A DNA stretch of 64,000 nucleotides, taken from NCBI GenBank assembly GCA_035048495.1, contig CM068547.1, positions 24,931,913 to 24,995,912 on the forward strand. Direction: 5' to 3'. The notes beneath the pieces were generated by a model. That model was not told the DNA's origin, searched no databases, and was given only the letters and a program-made list of their open reading frames with translations. Positions 44,511 through 54,740 of the stretch are shown in pieces (position 1 is the stretch's first letter; each line of letters starts with the position of its first letter). The DNA is from Euptelea pleiosperma (Eukaryota; Streptophyta; Magnoliopsida; Ranunculales; Eupteleaceae). The position numbers and the translations under genes are program-made.

Positions 44511-45081
44511 GTTTGAATCATCTATCAGGCTATATTTTAAGTCTGTGACCAAAGATTCATGTGGCCATTTGATCTACCCCTTAAGCACGTGTGATCCTTG
44601 TGACTACACTCCTTATCCACCCTACATGTCTAATAATTGGACTGTTGTTCAGATCCCCCCATTGAGCTGAAAAGAACGTACGGTGTACAACGAGCAGCTC
44701 GTATCACATATGATACACATCACGATTATGACCCCATCTAGGAGAATTCCTGGTGAAAGTCATGGGATCAAAAGGGCATGACCGTCCAATCTATCATATT
44801 CCTTTCGATCGAACAGTCAAAAATGATAACAGATAACTACATATATAAACAAAATATGCTTGGATTGGTTACAATCATCAAATCTGGTTGAATTTTGAAC
44901 GACCCAGATCACCTTAGATTTCAATGAGTAGCATTCAACGGTGGATACGAATGTTTACATACTTGTAAGTCTGCAAACGTTTCTATATATACTAGATTTC
45001 TCCCCGCTTCCTACTAAAACCAAAACAGGAAAAAAAAAATGGTAACAGATCACGATGCTATCAAGAACTCAAGATAGCATA

Positions 45082-45850
45082 TCAACGATCATCAAACGGT
45101 CCTGTAGGATCGAGCTGTTTGCAGAGGCCAAGATACGTAAGATAAAGCACTCGATCCTTCGCACCCCCGTACGATGATTCTTGGTGTGCTTGCACCAGTA
45201 ATTCAATTGTTCAAGGAATCAAGGCTGCAACAACTAAGCATTTGGCCCAAGAACAAGAAAAGCCAATGGATTAATTTTTTCTTCTCCAACATCACAGGGC
45301 TTCATACTGTTTGGATGATGGCAATGCATACAGACAGGAAGCACGGGAGACATCCACCGTTTCTTGTTTACCATAATGAAAGATCCAATCTCCATGAACT
45401 ATCTTTCTAGTTCAAACTCAATTGTGATCCGGTTCTCGCATTTCTTGCACTGAACTTCACCTGCTATGCTCCGTATGCACATTGATAAGATATAATCCTG
45501 GCTGTAAACAGTGGCACGGTGATCTGTGGCCCATGGAAACGGAACCGGCACAATATCGCTCTTCCCACCTCGAGAACCCTGCGTTGGGTTACGTCAGATG
45601 ATACGCGAAGGACCAGGTTCATTAGATAATGAAGCACCAGAAACAGAAGTAATAAGCAGATAGAAGAAAGGTGGTGGTGGAGATAGTGATTGTGGTGGTG
45701 ATGCTGATGGCGTGGAGGAGGAGGAGGTTTGAAGGGTCTTTTTGAAGAGGAGATAAGGAAAGAGCAAGTCGATCGATCGTCATCAAATTCTTCACTGCTT
45801 GAGGAACCATCATGGTTCTTTCTCAGTGATCTATACCTTTCTTTTACCAT
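45082..45850 (-). pseudogene. Decayed gene of a plant family I recall as DUF7086
   Basis: In one minus-strand frame I read RNPTQGSRGGKSDIVPVPFP, WATDHRATVYSQDYILSMCI and GEVQCKKCENRITIEFELER, then EEKINPLAFLVLG and EQLNYWCKHTKNHRTG. A 2-base shift in a G run (about 45170) leads to AKDRVLYLTYLGLCKQLDP. This order matches the plant-specific C-terminal domain with conserved CxxC and HTKNHRTG motifs. Stops TGA before RNPTQ, TAG after ELER, and two more near GPNA and LLQP break it. The N-terminus (MVKERYRSLRKNHDG, then poly-Pro) is in another frame. The start at 45850 has a good context and a CT-rich leader. The family function is unknown; the database label is from memory. Confidence 0.82.
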
Positions 45851-45980
45851 GGCTTTGATTCTTGAATGGGTTTTAAGAGAGAAATCAAGAGACGATTTAG
45901 TTAGGAGAGAAAGAAGAGAGAATGCAAAAGAAATAGAGAGGAGAAGAAGATAACATGTTGGATCAATATCCAACGGGTCC

Positions 45981-45989
45981 TCTTTTATA
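45981..45989 (-). promoter_or_regulatory. TATA box of the decayed gene at 45082–45850
   Basis: Minus-strand TATAAAAGA, followed by a roughly 100-base CT-rich leader and the ATG at 45850. The promoter has outlived the coding region, which suggests recent decay. Confidence 0.6.
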
Positions 45990-46374
45990 TCCTTTTGAAA
46001 GATAGAGATCAGACCGTTTTATTTGAATTACACTTGTTGGGATCAAATACCAAGTCAAATCTCTTTCCTTACCTAACGGATTCTTGAGAAAATTGAGAGA
46101 CCTCCAGGCTCTCGTAAGTTATTTGTTAACTCAAGATCCTGTACCCCAGGGAGTTGAGTTGCAACTCTACTCCCACCGACCAAATTGATCTTGCACCCAC
46201 GCATTGGTTCGTTGATAGACAATTTGTAGCCATTTGATTTTGTACCCAAAAAACATGCTTGAATCTAACGTCTAAAATCAATCCTAAAACAAATGCTAAA
46301 TTCTATGGCTAGAGGTAACAAACGTTCCAGAAACGCTACTCGACTCGAAAGTCTTCATAGAGATTTCTGATCTT

Positions 46375-46910
46375 ATGGATGTTTGGACCAACCCTAGATG
46401 GACATACAGACCAAAAGTTAGCCTTATTAGTTATTTCTAAGCGTTGGATTGGAGTCGTTTTCGTGGGCTGATTTTTAACCGAGTAATTTGAGCATTATTC
46501 ACCATTATTTAAGGCAAGGTTTAAAACAGGCCCTTTTAATGGAATAACGGATACCATTAAAACGAATTGTAACATACCGGCAAAAATGAAAAAAAAAAAA
46601 AAAAAACAGAATTTAACTGAAAAAGTGATATTGAAATTCAAAATTCAAAATTTGAAATTCAAATTTTCAAAAAAGAAGAAAACGAAAATAACGGCCATTT
46701 TTTTTTGCACGAATTTTTTTCCAGAAAACAACGGCTTGTATTTTCATTTTAACAGCCCTTAAAAAGGAAAAAAAAAACGGCGTTATTTTAAACCATGATT
46801 TGGGGTACAAAGGTCTGAAGGTTTGGAAGCACTAATGAGGCTGATTAGCCAAACATCCATATGGCAGCATCCTCCAAGAGTGTGCCACGTGGATCATATT
46901 GTGGGCGGTC
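46375..46910. mobile_element. Family A foldback MITE, split by a hAT MITE
   Basis: The left half CTTATGGATGTTTGGACCAA runs to 46506. The right half resumes at about 46798 with GGGGTACAAAGGTCTGAAGG and ends CAAGAGTGTGCCACGTGG. The intact copy at 52590 shows the two halves were once adjoining. Confidence 0.85.
46515..46797. mobile_element. hAT-type MITE inserted in a family A MITE
   Basis: Ends CAAGGTTTAAAACAGG and the inverse TATTTTAAACCATG. The 8-bp flanks are ATTTAAGG (46507–46514) and ATTTGGGG (46798–46805), 6 of 8. Same family as 44081–44510. Confidence 0.8.
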
Positions 46911-47984
46911 AGCAACTTTACTGACTGGCCGAGGTTAGCTAAGTTCTACTTGCATTGACTAAGTTAACACGACCTACCATTTTTTTAAAACTCGTTGAGT
47001 CAACTCGAAACTCGGCCGAGTTGACTCGACTCGGCTGAATTCGAGTTGGCTTGAGATAAACTCGAATCAAATATACAACAGACTTTGTGCGTTGTTTTTC
47101 TGTAAAAAAGACGTACCAAGCACGTTGCTATATATAATCGATGCACCAATAAGTTTCTCGAACTCTTAGTCAACACAAACTCAACCAAATCTTATAAGTT
47201 CTGCTTATAAAAATATGATACTTATATATTAATATTAATATATGTATATAGTATTAATATATTATTCGAGTCGAGTTACTTCGGGTAGACTTTCTAGTCG
47301 AATCGCGTTTTCAAACCCTGACCCCAACACCCTTGAATAGAATATTTGAATAATTCTATTTAAATTTGTTTTAGGACTCAGGATCTTGTATGCCATATCC
47401 ACTTTGAATTCTGTTCTCAATTTTGTTTTTTGTTTTTTCGGTTTGTAAAACATAGGGTACGCGGCAAAATAGAGGTATCTTCAAAGTTCACAGTGATGAA
47501 GAGATGACAGAGAAATCCGACAGTGTAATCAGAAAGAAAATCACCTCTCGTGTCTATCGCCATGAAATGAGAGCCAACAAACAAGCTCCTCTCCTCTTCC
47601 TCTGAATTGCCTCAACAAGTAAGTAAACGAGAAAACCCATGAAATAATTTCAATAAAACGAGGTTCAACCAACGGAAATCCAATTTCTTTTCTTTTTGTT
47701 GTTCAACTTTTTGTTCTCTTTGGTCTTTTAGGAACTCCGCTTTGATTGAGGGCAAACAAGAATCTAAAACCTCAGTCATATTCACCACACCAGAGAAGGA
47801 GGACTGGTACTATACGACAAGAGGGTCTTGGGGATATTTTTTTCTAATATTTTTGTTTTTAAGGGTTCAATTTGTTTTTTCACTCCTCTTTTATGGGGTG
47901 TAGTTTGTGGGTTTGTGCAGTTGGTGAGTTCTAGAGCGTGGCTGGAATCCTTCTGTTTTGATTTTGGGAAGTCCTAAAAGTATG
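46911..47984. other. Spacer with possible gene fragment
   Basis: 47000–47300 contains repeated GAGTCGAGTT-like sequence (ACTCGGCCGAGTTGACTCGA). 47480–47830 has less AT-rich sequence with a donor-like CAACAAGTAAGT and an acceptor-like TCTTTTAG, perhaps a captured leader exon; no protein family recognised. Confidence 0.35.
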
Positions 47985-48137
47985 GGTATTTTTGCCATTT
48001 TTGACAAAAGAAATGTTGGTCAACCACGGTCATTGACGGTGGACCGGCTCTTGGGGGGGTATGTCAGCTTTTTCAAATTGTAGGGAGTATGTCAAATATC
48101 GATGAAAACATGGGGGTATGTCAAAAATTCCCTTTAT
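47985..48137. mobile_element. Single right arm of the GACATACCCCC element family
   Basis: GGGGGGGTATGTCAGC, CAAATTGTAGGGAGTATGTC and GGGGGTATGTCAAAAATTCC match the right arm of 53229–54090. I found no left arm nearby, so this is a truncated copy. Confidence 0.7.
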
Positions 48138-48444
48138 TTTATTTGAATGGTCCATGTCAATGACCACAAGACCATGTGTACAAGCATCTGATGGTACTGT
48201 TCCATATGAAGTCCCACCATTGGACAGTTAGGATAGCTCTCGACCAGTGGAGAAGAACTAAACTAGTCTATACCAATTCCATCACCTAAACGTAAATATT
48301 TGTTCAAACGTTTGTGCTAAATTTAAAATTCATTTTTATTAATAGATTCAATAAATATATTATAAGAGACCTTCCCGGGCCATGTGGCCTGAAGCCCAGC
48401 CCGGATGCTTAGCAGGCTGGGCCAGACCCAGGTACACCTGAAAC

Positions 48445-48775
48445 TTTTTGTTGTGCCTAAGCACGATTTTTATTTCTCACCAGTGTCATCTGGGCTCACT
48501 GACTGCATGGATGTTTAGCCCACTCCTTGTTAGACATTCTTACCCAAAATCAGCTTGCTTGATGATTTTTAGCAGTTGATTTTAGTACTAAAATATAATG
48601 GTTGAATCCCATGGCTAGAGTCACACCATAAAAATTACTAAAATATAATGGCTAGAGATTAACAATCAGGGTATTTTTGGTATGTATATCCACGAACGGG
48701 TGGGCTGAACATCCATGCGGTCAGTGGGCTCAGATGGCACTAGTGAATAACAAAAATCGTTCTGAAGCCAAAAAG
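48445..48775. mobile_element. Family B foldback MITE
   Basis: AGCACGATTTTTATTTCTCA and TGGATGTTTAGCCCACTCCT pair with GAACATCCATGCGGTCAGTG and GAATAACAAAAATCGTTCTG. Confidence 0.78.
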
Positions 48776-48794
48776 GGCCGCCATGTAACAAAGT

Positions 48795-49170
48795 GTACGT
48801 GAGATTATTTGAAATGAGGAAGCGCATTTTTGTTACTCACTGCTGCCATCTGGACTCACTGACTGCATGGATGTTTATCCGACCCTTAGTAGACATTCAT
48901 ACCAAAATATCAGCTTGTTTAATGATTTTTAGCCGTTGATTATAGTACTCAAAAAGTGTTTGAATTCAACGGCTATAAACACGTATTAAAAAGTACTAAA
49001 ATTTAATGGTTAGAGATTACCAATCAGGGTGATTTTTTGTATTTATAGCCACCAAGGGATGGAATAAACATCCATGCGGTCAATGGGCCTAGATGACAGC
49101 GGTGAGTAACAAAAATTGTGCTTCCGCATTCGAAAATACCTTGTTACATCTTTTTTCCTTTGAAAAAACT
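48795..49170. mobile_element. Family B foldback MITE, with extended arms
   Basis: The arms extend from ATGTAACAAAGTG on the left to CCTTGTTACATC on the right. Between them are GAGGAAGCGCATTTTTGTTA and its complement near 49115–49130. It lies directly beside the copy at 48445. Confidence 0.78.
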
Positions 49171-49967
49171 AACAAAGTCAGAGACCTACTTTGGATCCAG
49201 TTGATTAAGGTGAGAAAGAGATGGATTGATGGCCAATTAGAAAATTAGTTTGGAGGGAAGGCACAATTAGAAAAAGCAAAATGCTGAATTTGAAAATACA
49301 AAAGAGTCTGCTTATTGCATATAGATTAATGAACTCAAGTCTATGGATAACTCTTCCAAGGGTCTCTTTGGTTACCAAACATGAAATTAGAATTGAAAAA
49401 CGAATTCTAGAACTTGTTATTTCTAGAAATTTAGATCTCAAGAATTAAAATTTCTTGTGTTTGATTGTACTATAGAATTTGCTCGAAATTCTAAATAAAT
49501 TCCCATTTAAATGTTTGGATATCTAAAAAATTAGAGTTCCCTAGCAAACTAATCGTGTAAATAATAACTTATCTAAGAGAAATATCTTATCATACATGTA
49601 AATAGTTTGTTGAACATTTACAATGAATATAGACAAAAGATTGTTTCACTACGTAGGAGACATAGTTAGGAAGTTCACATATTATATGAAAAGTTTACGA
49701 ATTTAAAATAAATATCGCACGGCTACACTTTTCAAAGATTCAGTGAAATTCTTGTGTTTTATTAGGAACCGTATTATTCTCATAATATAAACATATTATT
49801 ATGAATTATTGAAAATATAATTTTTTAATATAAAAAAATAATTGTTTTGTTATTTTGTGTTACTTTTAATTTTTATTCAAAATTTTATTCAAAATTTTAG
49901 GATTATGTCCAATTGCCTATTTAATGTGATATTATAATAACAGGGTTTTGACTTAAGCTGTAAACAA
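49171..49967. other. AT-rich spacer
   Basis: No gene, repeat boundary or RNA signal that I can support. Confidence 0.45.
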
Positions 49968-50130
49968 CTAGAAAGTGGCCCGTACCCACAGCACTCTCCG
50001 ACAAAGCGTTTGCCAAAATCGGGTGTGAATGGCTTAGATCCACCATCCATTTGGGGTGATAAGGTCTCGGCCATCCTTTGTGAATCCGATAAGAAGGGGA
50101 ATAAGGGACTTCTCTGTTTTGTTATATAGA
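49968..50130 (-). mobile_element. Short Helitron, 163 bp, complete
   Basis: Read on the minus strand it starts TCTATATAACAAAACAGAGA at 50130 and ends CTAG at 49968. A and T host bases flank it on the plus strand (49967 and 50131). A GTGG…CCAC stem precedes the CTAG. Confidence 0.78.
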
Positions 50131-50397
50131 TGTATAGTGGGTGGCCCGTTCCCTCGGCACTCCCCTACAAAGCATTACCCAAAATCGGGTGTGAATGGTT
50201 GAGATCCATAGTCCATTTGGGGGATAAGATCTCGGCCATCCTTTGTGAAGCCGATAAGAGGGGTATAAGTGGGAGACAATTTCCCTGTTAAATTAATCCA
50301 ACCGTCTAAATTTTATTTTATGTAAGGGTTGATATGGGCCCTTGGATATATGAAGCCTATAAGAGGGGGAGACAACCGCTATGTTTTGTTATATAGA
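50131..50397 (-). mobile_element. Second short Helitron, abutting the first
   Basis: Same family. The 3' end is near 50135 (TAGTGGGTGGCCCGTTCCCT on the plus strand, CTAG decayed) and the 5' end TCTATATAACAAAACATAGC starts at 50397. It carries an extra segment at about 50283–50345 not found in the first. Confidence 0.7.
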
Positions 50398-50994
50398 TAA
50401 AAGAAAGAAAGAAGAAGAACATCTTCTTGAGAAAGATGTTTTAAAATTTATAAATATTTTCACAAACTTTTTTCATACATACCTACACGAATGCATAGAT
50501 ATGTGCATCATTCACGCTTGTTTTCTAGTTATATGTACATATGTTTTTATTTTAATATGATATAAATTTACATTATTACTTTTGCATTTGTTTGTGACAA
50601 TCAAACTGATCTCCATATCGCCGTTAATCTAGTCTTTCACGAGCATACTAAACATATAAAAATTGATTGTCACATTGTTCAAGACAAAGTAGCATCTGGT
50701 ATTTAGACTACGTTATACGTGTCTACTTAGAATCAGATTGTTGATATCTTTACTATAGCACTTGGTCGTGATCGAGTGATCGATTTCTTTTTCTTCTTAA
50801 CAAGTCGGGTGTTTCAAACCTTGATTCACCAACTTGAGGGGAATTAGAAAACTAGATCTCGGTTGAAACCGTATAATAATTTCCTAACATATTTAAGAAA
50901 CTAGATCTCAGTGCATTTGTTGTTTCCTTTTATTCCTTGTTTCTTTTTATTCTTTTCTTTCCTCTTATTCTTTGATTTCTATTTTTAATCCATT
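50398..50994. other. AT-rich spacer
   Basis: No supported feature, although the last part may belong to the upstream end of the repeat that follows. Confidence 0.4.
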
Positions 50995-51896
50995 CCCATG
51001 TAAACATCTATATATTTGTATACTTTACAAAACAAATATACAATACAGAAACGAGAACAACTTTTCTCAATCTTCTTTGCTCTCTTCATTGTCCTTGTTT
51101 CTGTTTAATTTAACAATTTTCAAAAACAAAACTAAATTTATTTGTGAGATATTTTTGAAAAACCTAAATTACGAGGATATTTTGAATGTTAAATATTTTG
51201 GGTTCATTATTTTCAGATTTTTTTTCCAATAACAAGAGAAAACAGTTCTCTAACAGAAATGGGGGAGTGCGAATCATTGGAAAGCTACATGTATACCAAC
51301 CAAACCAGAGCAGAAAAGGGACTTGAATTACTTCTTCTTCCACTGAGGAATCGATCAAAACCAAGATGTATAGAGATCTTAATAAGAGATTTTCTTCTTT
51401 CATCCTACATTTAATTAACTGACTTATCTGTCAACTACAAAAACAAACTGACTAGATCGTCGGAGTATTTTTGACAGGTACAACACCACCACCTTGGGAG
51501 GAATCTACCGATCATTTGTGTAAAGAGAGAAGATCAAACGCAGAAGCTCAAGGTTTGATATCAAATCACCCTGCACCAAGATAAAAATCATACAACTCAT
51601 CAAAGATTGTATGGGATTGATCAAATATTTTCCCCACACACTCTTCCATTACAAGATCCGTTTCCCTTGTAAACATATATGTACTTTACTGAATGAATAA
51701 ATAATACAGAAACGAGAATAACTTTTCTCAATCGTCTTTGCTCTCTCTTCATTATCTTTGCTTCCATTTAATTTAACAATTTTTAAAAACAAAAGTGAAT
51801 TTATTCGTGAAATATTTTTGAAAAACCTAAATTTACGGGGATATTTCGAATGTTAAATATTTTGGGTCCATTATTTTCAGATTTTTTTTCCAACAA
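50995..51896. mobile_element. Pair of about 240-bp direct repeats, probably a degraded LTR element
   Basis: 50995–51235 and 51665–51896 share AATACAGAAACGAGAA, AACTTTTCTCAATC, GAAAAACCTAAATT and ATTATTTTCAGATTTTTTTT in order. The second ends CCAACA, as many LTRs do. The roughly 430 bp between has no recognisable gag or pol and no clear primer-binding site. Confidence 0.6.
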
Positions 51897-52589
51897 GATT
51901 TTTTAAACGAAGAATTTGCTAACTAAAATCACAACACACATTATACGCCCATTTGGCTGCAGGGTGATAGAGATGTCTTGTGGGACCCATATAATGTAGG
52001 AATTGAACCCAAACCCCGTCTAACTTGACTGGTGTAACAGCTCAAAAATCTCCTTGCTGGAACTCATAAATGGTGGGTCCAAATCCACTTGCATTTTCTT
52101 CAATGTATGGACTTTTACGGGTCAGAATCTCTTAAGCCTCGACAGATTGCCTTATCAAGAGCCTAGTTAGTGATTGGGATTTGGAGTGCTGACATTTCAT
52201 TTTGTGGACTTTTTTAAAGTAAATTGAAATGAGAAGAAAATTTGAATGACTTGCAAGATTTGTAGGCCCCACTTTCTTTGTATACTTGCATGTTGATGAG
52301 ATTGCATGTGATGAGATGATTTCTTACCTAACTTATCAAAGGAAATTTCACATGACAGGTTCAGTCCAATCTGTGGCCAATAATCACTTGTTAATGAACA
52401 GATGTTATACAAAATAGGGTCCCACAAATAGAGCCAATTTTCATTATTTTGGCTGGTTGGGTTTGATGGGCTGAGTTTTTTAATGAATTTATTTTCTAAT
52501 TTTAAAATCCCAAAATAAAAAAAGTTTGAAAAGGCCGATGCTCCATTGACTTTTTATGACATTTGTCTATCGGATTCTGATAGCGTGCA
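51897..52589. other. Spacer
   Basis: No gene. Open frames here are short and have no family resemblance. Confidence 0.4.
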
Positions 52590-52805
52590 ATATGAGCCAC
52601 GTGGCATACTCTTAGGGACTCCGACCGTATGGATGTTTGGCCAATCCCTAGATGGAGCTACAAACCAAAAATCAGCCTGATTATTGATTTCTAGGTGTTG
52701 GATTGGAATTATTTTCATGGGTTGATTTTAACCGTGGAAATGTGAGCATTATTGACCATTATTTTAGGTACACAGATCCAAAGGTCTGAAATCACTAATC
52801 AAATG
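52590..52805. mobile_element. Family A MITE lacking its right arm
   Basis: GCCACGTGGC at 52596–52605, GTATGGATGTTTGGCCAATC and AAATCAGCCTGATTATTGAT. The element breaks off after GAAATCACTAATCAAATGG, where TAACG-rich repeat sequence begins. Confidence 0.78.
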
Positions 52806-53040
52806 GTAAAGCCCGTTACATTATTATCCGTTTTGACACTTAGAAAATAACGTCCATTATTTTCGTTATAACGAACATTATTTTCTAAAATAATTGTGAA
52901 AAAAGGCCGTTATTTTTGCTTTTTTTTTTGCTATTTTTTCCATTATTTTCTGTTTTTCCCGACCAATATTACAATTTGTTTTAACACGGGGTAAAGCCCC
53001 TAGTCCGTTATACCGTTATACCAGTCTCATTTAATTTAAA
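52806..53040. repeat. TAACGG/CCGTTA-rich foldback sequence
   Basis: AAATAACGTCCATTATTTTC pairs loosely with its inverse nearby. It ends TTTAATTTAAACCTG, like a hAT MITE terminus. It replaces the right arm of the family A MITE to its left. Boundaries are uncertain. Confidence 0.5.
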
Positions 53041-53228
53041 CCTGTATTGATCAACCCTAATCCGATCCGGACCGATCCATTGACAACCCTAATTAACAGG
53101 TTACCATAAAATTAATCCTCAGTTGATTTACTATGGATTATATATGCCTACTGAACAAACCTATAGGTAAGAGTTTTGGGTTCAACAACTCAATGTTTTG
53201 GCTTGAGCAACCTTAAAAAAAAAAAAAA

Positions 53229-54090
53229 GAGAATTTTTGACATACCCCCCCATGTTATCATTAAAATTTGACATACCCCCACAATTTGAAAAAGCTGACA
53301 TACCCCCCTATGACTCGGTCCACTGTCATTTGACCAGTGTTGACCCGAGTTGACTTTCAATTTTGTATTAAATGACAAAAATGCCCTTGTCTTCAAGCTT
53401 GGAACAAGGGTTTGGGCCAAAACCCAAACCCCAAATCAAACGGCTGTGGGGATGTCCGGCCAAGAGATTCCAATGGGTTGGCCGCCCATCACCGGCTACC
53501 AACCCACCGGAGTCGCATGGCCGGTTGGCCACCACTCCGGCAATAATTTTAAACTCAAGGTTAAAAAAAAAAAAAAAACACAAAGCATACAATTTTAGTT
53601 TTAAATTTTTCATTAACAAAAATGAAAAACATGACAAAGCAATTTATATTTCAAACTTTTGAGATGTGGATTTTGGAAAGATGGGTTCTCTTTTAAAATT
53701 TCATTCTACAATAAAATCCATAAAAAGAAATCTCATTCCTTCATGAGTTTTGTTTATTTTTTTTGGGGTTTTTTCTTCTCAATCTTTGTTTAATTCATCA
53801 AAAAAAAAAAAAAATCTCAAGTTTACCAACATGAGTTTTAATTTTTATCTTTAATCTCCTCTTTTCATGTTTGATTTGGGTTATGGGTTTTGGCTTAAAC
53901 CCAAACCCTTGTTATAAGGTTGAAGACAAGGGCACTTTTGTCCTTTAATATAAAATTAGGTAGTCAACTCGGGTTGACACTGGTCAAATGACAGTGGACC
54001 AAGTCATAGGGGGGTATGTCAGATTTTTCAAATTGTGGGGGGGTATGTCAAATTTTAAAGATAACATTGGGGGGTATGTCAAAAATTCCC
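53229..54090. mobile_element. Long-TIR element (GACATACCCCC family), probably MULE-type
   Basis: Arms of over 130 bp: TTTTTGACATACCCCCCCAT and GTCATTTGACCAGTGTTGAC on the left are mirrored by GTTGACACTGGTCAAATGAC and GGGGGGTATGTCAAAAATTC on the right. The arms continue inward through ATGCCCTTGTCTTCAA. The centre (about 53440–53560) is GC-rich. Flanks are poly-A, so the target duplication cannot be read. Confidence 0.82.
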
Positions 54091-54295
54091 AAAAAAAAAA
54101 TATTTTGGCTTGAGCTTAATGGTCTGAGTTCTTTAAAGGGTCTTGATTATAAAATTCAAACTCTTGACACCACCAAAGTTCGATAAAGTCAATCCTTTGT
54201 AGTCTTTTTATGGACAGTAGTTGACTGAAGAACAGATTCACATGTAAGACCTGTGGGTCCTACAAGTAGAGCCAATTTTGTATGTTTTGACAAAA

Positions 54296-54492
54296 GTCTT
54301 TCGGCCCCACACCAAAAATCGATCAGCATGATAACTGATCTCTAGCCGTTAAATTGCATATACAAAAACATTGTTCAGTTTCCAACGGCTAGAATCACCC
54401 CATGAAAAAGCGTTCAACTCCAATTCTGACTAGAGATCACCAATCGGGCTTATTGTTGGTGTGTAGGTCCATCTAGTGGTGGGCCTGAAAAA
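54296..54492. mobile_element. Short A/B-like foldback MITE
   Basis: CACCAAAAATCGATCAGCAT and GATCTCTAGCCGTTAAATTG pair with GACTAGAGATCACCAATCGG and TATTGTTGGTGTGTAGGTCC. Confidence 0.65.
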
Positions 54493-54740
54493 GTGTGCTG
54501 GTGTGTTCTTATGCTCCACAGCAGGGGAAAAAAATGTTCCGCAGACTAATTTTTCTCATATCTCAAGGACAAGATCTATTCATGGAAAGGGTCCAAAATT
54601 TCAGGCCTTTTGAACACCTTTTGATTTGAAATTGAAGTTGTAGATGCTGGTAAGGGTGTTGAACTTGTATTTTGCTCTTTCATCTTTCAGAGAACTAGAT
54701 AAGTTTAGTTTTTTAAAGGATCTGTAATATATGTCGAGCT

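Noticed and set aside
45464..45973. 169-codon minus-strand open frame as a protein
   Set aside because: The recognisable family motifs lie in another frame, and the upstream ATG precedes the likely transcription start. Only the first part from 45850 may be true coding sequence.
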